A DNA stretch of 6,829 bases from Steroidobacteraceae bacterium (GCA_023253235.1 JALRHE010000160.1:1-6829); one strand, 5' to 3'; counted from the first letter of the stretch, positions 1 through 6,257 are shown. Numbers and translations: made by a program. Notes: generated by a model not told the origin, from the letters alone.

Positions 1-418
1 AGAGCGACTCCAGCAGTGATTGAAACGGCGAACGCACGCCCGGGGAGATCATCGAGGCCAGTGCGTATATGAAGATCGCCCAAAAGTAGAGCCACAAGGC
101 ATCGCGTATCGACACCAGCAGAGCGGCCTGCAGCCAATCCAAGGCGCCCGGTAGCGCACCGACCAGGATGAACGTGACGGCAGCCGTTTGAACGAGTGCA
201 GCGGCATAGACAGCCACGATCGAGGCGGTGTCGATCCGGCCGATGGAGGGCAAAGCGCGCCGCAGCGGCAAAACCAGCCAATTGGTGAGTCTCAGGATCG
301 ACTGGGCAATCGGGTTGCGAAAGTCGGCTCGAACCCATTGCAGCAGGAGTCGGATCAGAAACAGATACAGCAATAGCGACAAGAGGGTGTCAGCTACGAA
401 CAGAATGGCCTGTTGCAT
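1..418 (-). CDS. yggT: YggT family integral membrane protein (3' end cut by window)
   Basis: The first 139 residues are present and the gene runs off the left edge; relatives are usually about 180-200 residues, so perhaps 50 are missing. The sequence is strongly hydrophobic, with likely membrane segments at about residues 5-27, 64-88 and 98-124. Between them is a polar stretch with the family's hallmark pattern (QWVRADFRNP at 27-36, then TNWLVLPLRRALP at 45-57), which matches one YggT repeat. YggT-family proteins sit in the inner membrane; their exact role is unsettled, with links to osmotic tolerance and, in other lineages, cell-envelope or division functions. The ATG at 418 was chosen because a strong GGAGG lies 7 bases upstream. 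It begins 3 bases after the proC stop, and the yggS-proC-yggT order is common in proteobacteria, which supports the call. The start is secure; the function is a family-level statement only. Confidence 0.88.
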   Translation of the reverse strand, partial: MQQAILFVADTLLSLLLYLFLIRLLLQWVRADFRNPIAQSILRLTNWLVLPLRRALPSIGRIDTASIVAVYAAALVQTAAVTFILVGALPGALDWLQAALLVSIRDALWLYFWAIFIYALASMISPGVRSPFQSLLESL

Positions 419-421
419 CGG

Positions 422-1243
422 TCAGCCTCCGTTGTTGTCTTGTTGTCGAGAGAGCGCTCGGCCACGTTCGATCGCTGCCGCAACTGCCTGCTCGACGATA
501 TGATCGAGGTTGGCACGACTGAAGGCATCGAGGGCGGCGGCCGTGGTTCCGCCTTTCGAGGTCACCGAGTCGCGCAGGCGCGACATCGATTCGCCGGTGG
601 CCGCCATCAAGCCGGCTCCGTGCAGCGTCGCAGCGGCGAGCTTGGAGGCGGCATCCCGATCCAGCCCGTGTGCAACGGCAGCGTCGGCGAGTGCCTCGGC
701 CAGTCGAAAGAAATAGGCTGGCCCACTTCCGGACAAAGCCGTCACCACGTCCATCAGCCGTTCGTCATCGACCCACACAGTCATGCCAGCGGGCGACAGC
801 ACGCGTTCGGCTCGTTCGCGATCGGTGCGGCTCACCGACGGATCCGCGTAGAGCCCTGTGGCGCCCGCGCCAAGTGAGGCGGGGCGGTTTGGCATCGCCC
901 GAACGATACGCGCCCGAGGTCCGCACCAGTGCTGTAGTTGCGACGTCGACAGCCCGGCTGCGATGGAGATCACGAGTGGCTGCGATCGCTCCAAATGGGC
1001 GCGCAGTGGCGCGAGGACGGCCGCCATATCCTGGGGTTTGACCGCGAGCACCAGACAGTCGACATCGCCGGCGAATTCTTTGGCGTCGCTGCTTGCATGG
1101 ACGCCGAAATCGGTGGCTAACGCCGTACGTAAATCGGTGTTCGGTTCGGCGACGAACAGGCTCTGTGCATCGACACCGCTGCGTCGCAAGGCTGCGATCA
1201 AGGCGCGGCCCATATGACCACCACCGACGAATCCCGTTTTCAT
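422..1243 (-). CDS. proC: Pyrroline-5-carboxylate reductase
   Basis: Cytosolic enzyme for the last step of proline synthesis, reducing 1-pyrroline-5-carboxylate to L-proline with NAD(P)H. The 273-residue length matches the family. An N-terminal Rossmann motif is visible (GFVGGGHMG, 4-12), followed by LAVKPQ (66-71), SIAAG (93-97) and MPN (117-119). The helical C-terminal dimer domain carries TALSGSGPAYFF (168-179) and VTSKGGTT (227-234), the ProC signature that forms the active site. The residue after MPN is Arg120, where the E. coli and Pseudomonas enzymes have Thr. The start at 1243 overlaps the yggS stop as ATGA. There is no good Shine-Dalgarno, so initiation probably depends on re-initiation after yggS. 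The C-terminal tail (QQDNNGG) is polar and low-complexity. Identification is firm. Confidence 0.97.
   Translation of the reverse strand: MKTGFVGGGHMGRALIAALRRSGVDAQSLFVAEPNTDLRTALATDFGVHASSDAKEFAGDVDCLVLAVKPQDMAAVLAPLRAHLERSQPLVISIAAGLSTSQLQHWCGPRARIVRAMPNRPASLGAGATGLYADPSVSRTDRERAERVLSPAGMTVWVDDERLMDVVTALSGSGPAYFFRLAEALADAAVAHGLDRDAASKLAAATLHGAGLMAATGESMSRLRDSVTSKGGTTAAALDAFSRANLDHIVEQAVAAAIERGRALSRQQDNNGG
426..430 (-). promoter_or_regulatory. Shine-Dalgarno of yggT, inside the proC 3' end
   Basis: GGAGG on the minus strand, 7 bases before the yggT ATG at 418. It is formed by the last two glycine codons of proC (GGA GGC) just before the proC TGA. Ribosomes finishing proC therefore uncover or directly reach the yggT initiation site, which points to translational coupling. 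Confidence 0.75.
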
Positions 1244-1959
1244 GTGGGCGATTGTAGACGCTCACCGAAGAGGGCGGTGCCCACTCGGATCAAAGTCGAC
1301 CCTTCGAGGATCGCGGCCGTGAGGTCGGCGCTCATGCCCATCGACAGCGTATCGAGTGCTGGGAACTCCTGCTGACATGTCATCAGCAGTTGACGCAATT
1401 CGGCGAACCAGCGGCGCTGCGCGTCTTCTTCGGTTTCCGCCGGCGGCAGCGCCATCAGCCCGCGCACCTGCAGTCGTGGCAATACGGCGACGGCGCGCAG
1501 GAGTGCCGGTAACTCAGCCGGGATGACGCCGGCCTTGGTCGCCTCGTCACCGAGTTTCACTTGCAGACAGACCTGTAGCGGCGGCCCATGCGGAGATCTT
1601 TGTTGCGATAAGCGTTCGGCGATTTTCAGCCGATCGACGGTATGCACCCAATCGAAATGCTCTGCGACTGGGCGCGTCTTGTTCGATTGCAGTTGGCCGA
1701 TGTAGTGCCACACCAGCTTCGGTGAGCGATCGGCCAGAGCGTGAATTTTGCCGACGGCTTCCTGCAGGTAGTTTTCGCCGAAGTCGCGTTGCCCGAGATC
1801 CGCGAGCGCTGCGATGGCGGCAGCCGGTTGGGTCTTACTGACGGCGACCAGCGTGATCGATTCGGCCGAACGTTCCGCGCGGGCGGCGGCTGAGGCGATC
1901 TGGCTGCGAATCGCCGCCAAGCGGCGTGCGGGATCAGACGTCGAAGACACTGTAGCCAT
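1240..1959 (-). CDS. yggS: YggS/PROSC family PLP-binding homeostasis protein
   Basis: Single-domain protein with the alanine-racemase-type TIM-barrel fold that binds pyridoxal 5'-phosphate and buffers cellular PLP; no enzymatic activity is established for the family. Seen here (numbered from the ATG at 1959): AVSKT with the PLP lysine K42, FGENYLQE, HYIGQLQSNK, the VKLGDEATKAGV segment corresponding to the family's VNxxxExxKxG, GLMALPP, and the C-terminal phosphate-binding SMGMSADL...GSTLIRVGTALFGER. The length is 239 residues, against 234 in E. coli. The start is uncertain: an in-frame ATG at 1974 adds five residues, and a GTG at 1950 would fit the usual N-terminus more tightly. None has a clear Shine-Dalgarno. 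With the chosen ATG the gene overlaps the pyrK-like gene upstream by 26 bases. It overlaps proC by ATGA, a classic neighbour pair. Confidence 0.95.
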   Translation of the reverse strand: MATVSSTSDPARRLAAIRSQIASAAARAERSAESITLVAVSKTQPAAAIAALADLGQRDFGENYLQEAVGKIHALADRSPKLVWHYIGQLQSNKTRPVAEHFDWVHTVDRLKIAERLSQQRSPHGPPLQVCLQVKLGDEATKAGVIPAELPALLRAVAVLPRLQVRGLMALPPAETEEDAQRRWFAELRQLLMTCQQEFPALDTLSMGMSADLTAAILEGSTLIRVGTALFGERLQSPT

Positions 1960-2812
1960 CGAATACCGGGCCATCGACGCAGACCCGTTTCATGGCCGGC
2001 CCCGCAGGCGTATTGACCTTGACCGTGCAGCCCGCGCAGCCACCGACGGCGCATGCCATGAACTCTTCGAGTGAGACTTGGCAAGGCAGGTCAAAGCGCT
2101 TGGCGACGCGAGTCGCCGCCTCGAGCATCGGTGTAGGACCGCAGGCAAAGATCTCGACCTCGGCCAAGGCCGCAGGTGTCAACGTCGAGAGCCAAGCGCT
2201 CGCGAGCTCCGTCACGAAGCCGTCGAAGCAGCCCGGAAAGCCGCTGCGTGAAGCAAGTCGTGCAGCAATGCCTTTCTCATCCAGAGACGGCATCGTGGCG
2301 ATGACGCCCTCGGGGATGCCGGGCACCAGAATCGTCGATGGGCGGGTCGCAAACGGGAACGGAATCTCTGAGCCCATCAGGACGAGCGGTTGCCAATCCT
2401 GCGGCATGCATTCGGCCAGGAACACCATCGGCGGGATGCCCACACCACCGCCGATGAGCAACGGTTTTTTTCGTGCTGAATGTAGTTCGAAGGGCTTGCC
2501 TATGGGACCGAGCACCGACAAGCGATCTCCGGCGCGTCGACGCGACAGCGCCGCCAAACCGGGACCTACGATTTTGTAGAGAATTTCGATCCAGCCCGCT
2601 TCTCGATCGACGCGCATGATCGACAGCGGTCTGCGCATCGGGATGTCATCGTCGACTTGTAGATGCGCGAAGCTGCCGGGCTCGGCGCGGCTGGCGCATT
2701 TTTTGGCTTCGAGGCGGATCACGAACTGATCGCCCGGAAAAGCCTGTTGGGAGAGGACGACGCCATCTTCGAGGGCGATCGTCCCGCGGTGTGCGGGGTG
2801 GGTGCTCATCAT
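1934..2812 (-). CDS. pyrK: Dihydroorotate dehydrogenase electron-transfer subunit-like flavin/[2Fe-2S] reductase (PyrK family)
   Basis: A 292-residue protein with the full PyrK layout. An N-terminal FAD-binding barrel carries RRPLSI (60-65) and GPIGKPF (102-108). The NAD-binding domain has GGGVGIPP (121-128) and ACGPTPML (223-230). The C-terminal [2Fe-2S] cluster has four ligands, C254, C259, C262 and C278 (Cx4C, Cx2C, x15, C), within SLEEFMACAVGGCAGC and RVCVDGPVFD. In the known type 1B enzyme this subunit passes electrons from the dihydroorotate-oxidising FMN subunit to NAD+. No such catalytic subunit is in this window. The sequence between about 147 and 200 is longer and different from the Gram-positive form (about 260 residues). 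The start overlaps the pyrB stop as ATGA; a second ATG at 2809 is better spaced (6 bases) from AGG at 2816-2818. The position behind pyrB supports a pyrimidine role, but service to another oxidoreductase is possible. Confidence 0.88.
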   Translation of the reverse strand: MMSTHPAHRGTIALEDGVVLSQQAFPGDQFVIRLEAKKCASRAEPGSFAHLQVDDDIPMRRPLSIMRVDREAGWIEILYKIVGPGLAALSRRRAGDRLSVLGPIGKPFELHSARKKPLLIGGGVGIPPMVFLAECMPQDWQPLVLMGSEIPFPFATRPSTILVPGIPEGVIATMPSLDEKGIAARLASRSGFPGCFDGFVTELASAWLSTLTPAALAEVEIFACGPTPMLEAATRVAKRFDLPCQVSLEEFMACAVGGCAGCTVKVNTPAGPAMKRVCVDGPVFDGYSVFDV

Positions 2813-3777
2813 CGACCTGCCAACAGAGTTTCGAGTACGGCCATACGCACGGCGACACCGTTGCGCACCTGATCACGAATGACCGACTGCGGTCCATCCG
2901 CGACGTCGGAGGCGATTTCGACGCCACGGTTCATCGGTTGCGGATGCATGACGAGTGCACCGGGCTTTGCGCGTTGTAGACGCTCGCGCGTCAAACCCCA
3001 TTCCTGAAAATAACGTGCTTCGTCTGGAATGGCTGCTGCCGTCATGCGTTCCTTCTGAATGCGCAGCATCATCACGACATCGCAGTCGCTGATGCCGCGA
3101 TCGAGGTTCGTAAAGCGCGAGCAGCCCGCAAATTCCGCCTCGTCGGGCATCAAGCCTACTGGTGCCACGAGGCGCACTTCGCCGGCGCCGAGCGCCGTGA
3201 AAATTTGCGCAGCCGATCGTGCGACACGCGAGTGCTTCACATCACCCACGATGGCGATGGTGAGGCCTTCGATGCGACCGCGGTGCTGTCGCACGGTGAG
3301 TGCATCGAGCAGTCCCTGCGTCGGATGCGAAAGACTGCCGGCGCCACCCGAGATCACGCTCACACTCGGTGCAACGTGTTTGGCCACCATTTCCGGTATC
3401 GAGGCGTCCGAATCGCGAAGGACGAAGGCATCGACATGCATCGATTCGAGGGTGGCAACAGTATCGAGCACGCTTTCGCCTTTGAGTCGGGACGAGAGTT
3501 GCACCTCGATGTTGATGACGTCGGCGCCCAGTCTGCGAGCGGCGAGTTCGAAGGAGACTCGAGTGCGCGTCGAAGGCTCCGCAAACATCAGCGCGACGGT
3601 TTTACCGATCAGTGCGTTCGAACGTGCAGCGGGTACCGACAAGGGGGCCGAGTAGTGCGCCGATCGCTCGAGCAATGTTTCGAGCAGAGGCCGTGACAAA
3701 CCCTCCAGCGTCAACAGATGGCGCAAGCTGCCGTCGCTGCGCCAAGGGTTCGAGGAAAGAATGTTCTTTTCAGACAT
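2809..3777 (-). CDS. pyrB: Aspartate carbamoyltransferase catalytic chain
   Basis: Condenses carbamoyl phosphate and L-aspartate to N-carbamoyl-aspartate, the first committed step of UMP synthesis. The product is 322 residues (E. coli 311, Pseudomonas about 334). Conserved active-site elements: PSTRTR (68-73) for carbamoyl phosphate, a mobile loop with S95 and K99 in SSRLKGES, R121, HPTQ (151-154), HSRVARS (182-188), MMLRIQKERM (236-245) and MNRGVEI plus VADG...QV.NGVAVRMAVL near the end. Three conserved positions differ from E. coli and Pseudomonas: RH is RD (121-122), NGGDG/NAGDG is SGGAG (143-147) and HPGP is HPQP (278-281). ATG 3777 was chosen because it starts 10 bases after ruvX and gives the expected N-terminus; the reading frame remains open further upstream inside ruvX. 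No strong Shine-Dalgarno is visible. No pyrI, pyrC' or pyrR accompanies it. Product assignment is firm; the kinetic effect of the substitutions is unknown. Confidence 0.96.
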   Translation of the reverse strand: MSEKNILSSNPWRSDGSLRHLLTLEGLSRPLLETLLERSAHYSAPLSVPAARSNALIGKTVALMFAEPSTRTRVSFELAARRLGADVINIEVQLSSRLKGESVLDTVATLESMHVDAFVLRDSDASIPEMVAKHVAPSVSVISGGAGSLSHPTQGLLDALTVRQHRGRIEGLTIAIVGDVKHSRVARSAAQIFTALGAGEVRLVAPVGLMPDEAEFAGCSRFTNLDRGISDCDVVMMLRIQKERMTAAAIPDEARYFQEWGLTRERLQRAKPGALVMHPQPMNRGVEIASDVADGPQSVIRDQVRNGVAVRMAVLETLLAGR

Positions 3778-3787
3778 ACGGCAAATC

Positions 3788-4228
3788 TCAACTGAACCAG
3801 CGCTCGAGGATGATGGCTGCCGCAGCACTGTCGATCGAGCCGCGATCGATGCGACCGCGTTGCTCTGCGCCACGACGCTCGCGCAACGCAGCCTCGGCTT
3901 CCAGCGAGGAGTAGCGTTCGTCCACGAGTTCGACCGGCAGCGTGTAGCGCTCGCTCAGCTCTTGCGCAAACCGCCGAGCCTTACCCGTCAGGGCTTGCTC
4001 GGAACCATCGACATTATACGGGCAGCCGACGACCAGTCGGTTTGGCGCGTGCTGTTTGAGTAACACGCTCATGCGCTGCCAGTCGGCCGCGTCCGGGCCA
4101 TCGCGACCGGTGAGCGTCAGGGCTGTCAGAGGGCGGGCCGTTCGGGTGAGCGAATCGCCGATGGCGAGGCCGATTCGTCGCAAACCGAAGTCGAGACCGA
4201 TGACGATCTCAGGCGTGGCCAGCGACAT
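3788..4228 (-). CDS. ruvX: RuvX/YqgF: RNase H-fold Holliday-junction resolvase-like nuclease
   Basis: Small 146-residue protein of the RNase H/RuvC fold, essential in E. coli, where YqgF takes part in processing the 5' end of pre-16S rRNA; a Holliday-junction resolvase activity is also reported for family members. Landmarks: GLDFGLRRIGLAIGD (11-25) with catalytic D13, VVGCPYNVDGS (66-76), VDERYSSLEAEA (102-113) with acidic D103/E104, and IDSAAAAIILERWF (132-145) with D133. The start at 4228 lies 20 bases inside the end of yqgE, and no clear Shine-Dalgarno precedes it, so coupling to yqgE translation is likely. The yqgE-ruvX-pyrB order is common in gammaproteobacteria. Nothing about the gene looks unusual. 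Confidence 0.96.
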   Translation of the reverse strand: MSLATPEIVIGLDFGLRRIGLAIGDSLTRTARPLTALTLTGRDGPDAADWQRMSVLLKQHAPNRLVVGCPYNVDGSEQALTGKARRFAQELSERYTLPVELVDERYSSLEAEAALRERRGAEQRGRIDRGSIDSAAAAIILERWFS

Positions 4229-4775
4229 GGCTCATGCGGACCGGATCGACGCCGAGTTGTCGCCACACGGCATGCCAGCGATCCTCGAGCGGCATCTCGA
4301 ACAAGATACGCTCGTCGACCGGCAGGGTGATCCAGGCGTTGTCCTTCATCTCCTGTTCTAGCTGACCGGCACTCCAGCCCGCATAGCCCAAGGCCACGAA
4401 GGCGTCTCGCGGGCCTTCGCCGCGCGCCATCGCGGCGAGCACATCTTTGGATGTGGTGATTTGGATGCCCTCGGCGATCTGGTGAGACGAATCCCACTCG
4501 CCTTCGGGCCGGTGTACCACGAAGCCCCGATCACGATTGACCGGTCCACCACGCAGAACCGGCCGCGCGCCGAGAGCGACATCCGCGGTTTCAAGATCCA
4601 TTTGTTCGAAGACTTCGGCCAGCGTCATCGGCAAGGGCTTGTTGATGACGATGCCGAGAGCGCCCCGTTCGGCGCTGTGCTCGCACACGAGGGTGACGGT
4701 TTGCGCAAACTCGGGGTCCGCGAGCGATGGCATCGCCACTAGCAGATGATTGGCCAGACTTCGATCGTCGGACAT
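4209..4775 (-). CDS. yqgE: YqgE/AlgH family protein (UPF0301)
   Basis: A 188-residue protein matching the family length and motifs. They run in order: LANHLLVAMPSLADPEF near the N-terminus, FAQTVTLVCEHS, GALGIVINKP, the glycine-rich RGGPVNRDRGFVVHR segment, the LGYAGWSAGQLEQEM motif, and the NAWITLPVDERILFEMPLEDRW C-terminal block. The protein is soluble and probably cytoplasmic. In Pseudomonas the homologue was named AlgH for an effect on alginate regulation, but the biochemical function is unknown. The ATG at 4775 was chosen because the conserved family N-terminus begins there; upstream in-frame sequence overlaps the tonB-like gene and does not resemble the family. The gap to the upstream stop is 16 bases with only a weak ribosome site. 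The 3' end overlaps ruvX by 20 bases. Confidence 0.95.
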   Translation of the reverse strand: MSDDRSLANHLLVAMPSLADPEFAQTVTLVCEHSAERGALGIVINKPLPMTLAEVFEQMDLETADVALGARPVLRGGPVNRDRGFVVHRPEGEWDSSHQIAEGIQITTSKDVLAAMARGEGPRDAFVALGYAGWSAGQLEQEMKDNAWITLPVDERILFEMPLEDRWHAVWRQLGVDPVRMSHVAGHA

Positions 4776-4791
4776 GTGCCAAGTATGCGGG

Positions 4792-5298
4792 TCAGCGGTT
4801 CGGCTCGCCAGTCTCGAAACGCCATTCGTAGGCGAATCGCAGGCTCTGCTGACGTGCAGCGAGGGGTGCCGGAAAAGTCTCGAAAGGCGCCGCCTCTCTG
4901 ACGAGATCGAGCGCAGCGCGATCCAGTCGACGGTCGCCGCTGCTGCGGCGTATCCGCAACTCGCCGAGGCTGCCATCGCGGCTCACCACAACTTCGAGCA
5001 CCGGCGCCTCGCGCGCTGATACGCCCGTCGCGCGCGCGGGAAAGTGGCGAGTGGCGAAGCGCTCCATATTGGCTCGCCAACGTTCGATGTACTGCTGCTC
5101 GGGGTTAACGCCCTTGCTCGAGCCAACGCCGCTCGGGTCGATCAAAGGCCACCAACGCGCCTGTAGCTCCGTTCGCGGCGATATCGAACGATCGTGATCA
5201 GACTGACCGAGGCTCAAGACGGCCACGTGTAGCAGCGCCGCTGCAACGAGCGCGAGTCCGAGTTGCCGATGTGGATGCGACACCAGATCCGACGTCAA
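4792..5298 (-). CDS. TonB-like energy transducer (TonB3-type, short linker)
   Basis: A 168-residue inner-membrane protein. An N-terminal uncleaved anchor spans about residues 12-31 (LGLALVAAALLHVAVLSLG), followed by a linker of about 35 residues and a TonB C-terminal domain from about 67 to 164. That domain opens with a YIERWRANMERFATRHFP helix and continues as VLEVVVSRDGSLGELRIRRSSGDRRLDRAAL...FETFPAPL...FAYEWRFE, the usual TonB strand-helix pattern. In the family this domain contacts outer-membrane or periplasmic partners using ExbB/ExbD-derived energy. The proline-rich Glu-Pro/Lys-Pro spacer of typical TonB is nearly absent. Start is TTG at 5298, overlapping the gshB stop (TTGA) with GGAG 5 bases upstream; GTG at 5283 is the alternative. 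Position beside gshB matches tonB3 of P. aeruginosa, which is linked to twitching motility. Orthology and partner are inferred. Confidence 0.82.
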   Translation of the reverse strand: MTSDLVSHPHRQLGLALVAAALLHVAVLSLGQSDHDRSISPRTELQARWWPLIDPSGVGSSKGVNPEQQYIERWRANMERFATRHFPARATGVSAREAPVLEVVVSRDGSLGELRIRRSSGDRRLDRAALDLVREAAPFETFPAPLAARQQSLRFAYEWRFETGEPNR

Positions 5299-6257
5299 CG
5301 ACGCTCCAGGCGACGACGGATGGCAGCAATCAGCAGAGCGGCGATATCGATACCGAACTGTTGATCGAGCTCGCGGATACCGGTCGGACTCGTCACGTTG
5401 ATCTCGGTGACGTAGTCGCCGATGACATCTAAGCCGACGAAGAGCATGCCGCGTTCGGCAAGGCTCGGTCCGATCTGACTTGTCAGAAACAGGTCTCGCT
5501 CTCGCAGTGGGCGGCCGACGCCGGTTGCGCCCGCGGCGAGGTTTCCGCGGTTGTCTTCCGAAGATGGGATACGCGCCAGCGCGTAGGGAATCGGCGTGCC
5601 GTCGATGAGCAACACCCGCGAATCGCCCCCGGTGACGATCTCGGGCAGATAGCGCTGCACGATGGCGTAATTCGAACCGTAATCGGTCAAGGTTTCGAAC
5701 ACGACGTTGGTGTTCTTATCACCACGCTCGAGCACGAAGATCGATCGTCCGCCCATCCCGTGCAGGGGCTTGCAGACGATTTTGTCGTGCTCGACGAGAA
5801 ACGCCTGCATATCCGACATATCACGTGTGATGAGCGTCGGCGCGCAGCATTGCGGGAACCAGGCGGTATAGACCTTCTCGTTCATATCGCGCAGTCCGCG
5901 CGGATCGTTGACGACGAGAGCGCCCTGGTCCTGCGCGCGTTCGAGGATATAGGTCGAATAGATGTATTCGGTATCGAAGGGCGGATCCTTGCGCATCAAG
6001 ATCGCATCGAGATCGCCCAAACGTTGCAGCACCGGATCGCCGAGTTCGAACCAGCGGGTCGGATCTTTGAAAACCTTCAGTGGGCGAGTGCGACCGAGCG
6101 CGACGCCATCGCGCAGCATCAAATCACCCATTTCGAGGTAGCGCAGATCGAACCCATCGGCTTGCGCTGCGAGCAGCATCGCCAGCGTGGAATCCTTGCT
6201 GAATTTGATATCGGCGATGGGGTCCATCACCACGGCGAGGGTCGGTCGTGAATTCAT
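5295..6257 (-). CDS. gshB: Glutathione synthetase
   Basis: ATP-grasp enzyme joining gamma-glutamylcysteine and glycine to form glutathione in the cytosol. The 320 residues align nearly end to end with E. coli GshB (316). Landmarks: VVMDPIADIKFSKDSTLAML (9-28), YLEMGDL (40-46), ILMRKDPPFDTEYIYSTYILERA (86-108), NDPRGLRDMNEK (117-128), the ATP-binding KPLHGMGGRSIF loop (163-174), LARIPSSEDNRGNLAAGATG (227-246) and the metal-binding FVGLDVIGDYVTEINVTSPTGIRE (273-296). The start was chosen at 6257, although the frame stays open far upstream, because the family N-terminus begins there and AGGAG sits 7 bases upstream. The start overlaps the rsmE stop as ATGA and the end overlaps the tonB-like start as TTGA. 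Both rsmE-gshB and gshB-tonB3 adjacency are familiar from gammaproteobacteria. No key residue is missing. Confidence 0.97.
   Translation of the reverse strand: MNSRPTLAVVMDPIADIKFSKDSTLAMLLAAQADGFDLRYLEMGDLMLRDGVALGRTRPLKVFKDPTRWFELGDPVLQRLGDLDAILMRKDPPFDTEYIYSTYILERAQDQGALVVNDPRGLRDMNEKVYTAWFPQCCAPTLITRDMSDMQAFLVEHDKIVCKPLHGMGGRSIFVLERGDKNTNVVFETLTDYGSNYAIVQRYLPEIVTGGDSRVLLIDGTPIPYALARIPSSEDNRGNLAAGATGVGRPLRERDLFLTSQIGPSLAERGMLFVGLDVIGDYVTEINVTSPTGIRELDQQFGIDIAALLIAAIRRRLERR
5304..5307 (-). promoter_or_regulatory. Shine-Dalgarno deciding the TTG start of the tonB-like gene
   Basis: GGAG (within CTGGAG) lies 5 bases before the TTG at 5298, inside the last codons of gshB. No equally good site precedes the alternative GTG at 5283. 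This is the main reason for calling a TTG start with a one-base-shifted TTGA overlap. Confidence 0.6.

Noticed and set aside
413..877. Plus-strand open frame of 154 codons opposite proC.
   Set aside because: Antisense shadow; the protein is low-complexity Gly/Arg/His-rich and the proC frame beneath it is complete.
982..989. GCGATCGC palindrome resembling the cyanobacterial HIP1 repeat.
   Set aside because: A single clear full octamer was noticed, within a general excess of GATC; the gene content is gammaproteobacterial, not cyanobacterial.
2467..2472. Short T run on the plus strand (A run in the coding strand of the pyrK-like gene), considered as a slippage or terminator site.
   Set aside because: It sits mid-gene encoding Arg-Lys-Lys with the reading frame intact, has no adjacent hairpin that I could find, and six bases is too short to argue for programmed slippage.
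1992..2579. Plus-strand open frame of 195 codons opposite the pyrK-like gene.
   Set aside because: Antisense shadow of a gene with intact conserved motifs; no recognisable domain or ribosome site of its own.
3059..3655. Long open frame of 198 codons on the plus strand, antisense to pyrB.
   Set aside because: It is fully covered by the well-supported pyrB gene, has no family resemblance, and is serine/arginine-rich in the way expected for the reverse strand of a GC-rich gene.
3778..3787. Possible pyrB promoter or attenuator between ruvX and pyrB.
   Set aside because: Only 10 bases separate the genes and no -10/-35 pair or leader peptide is recognisable there.
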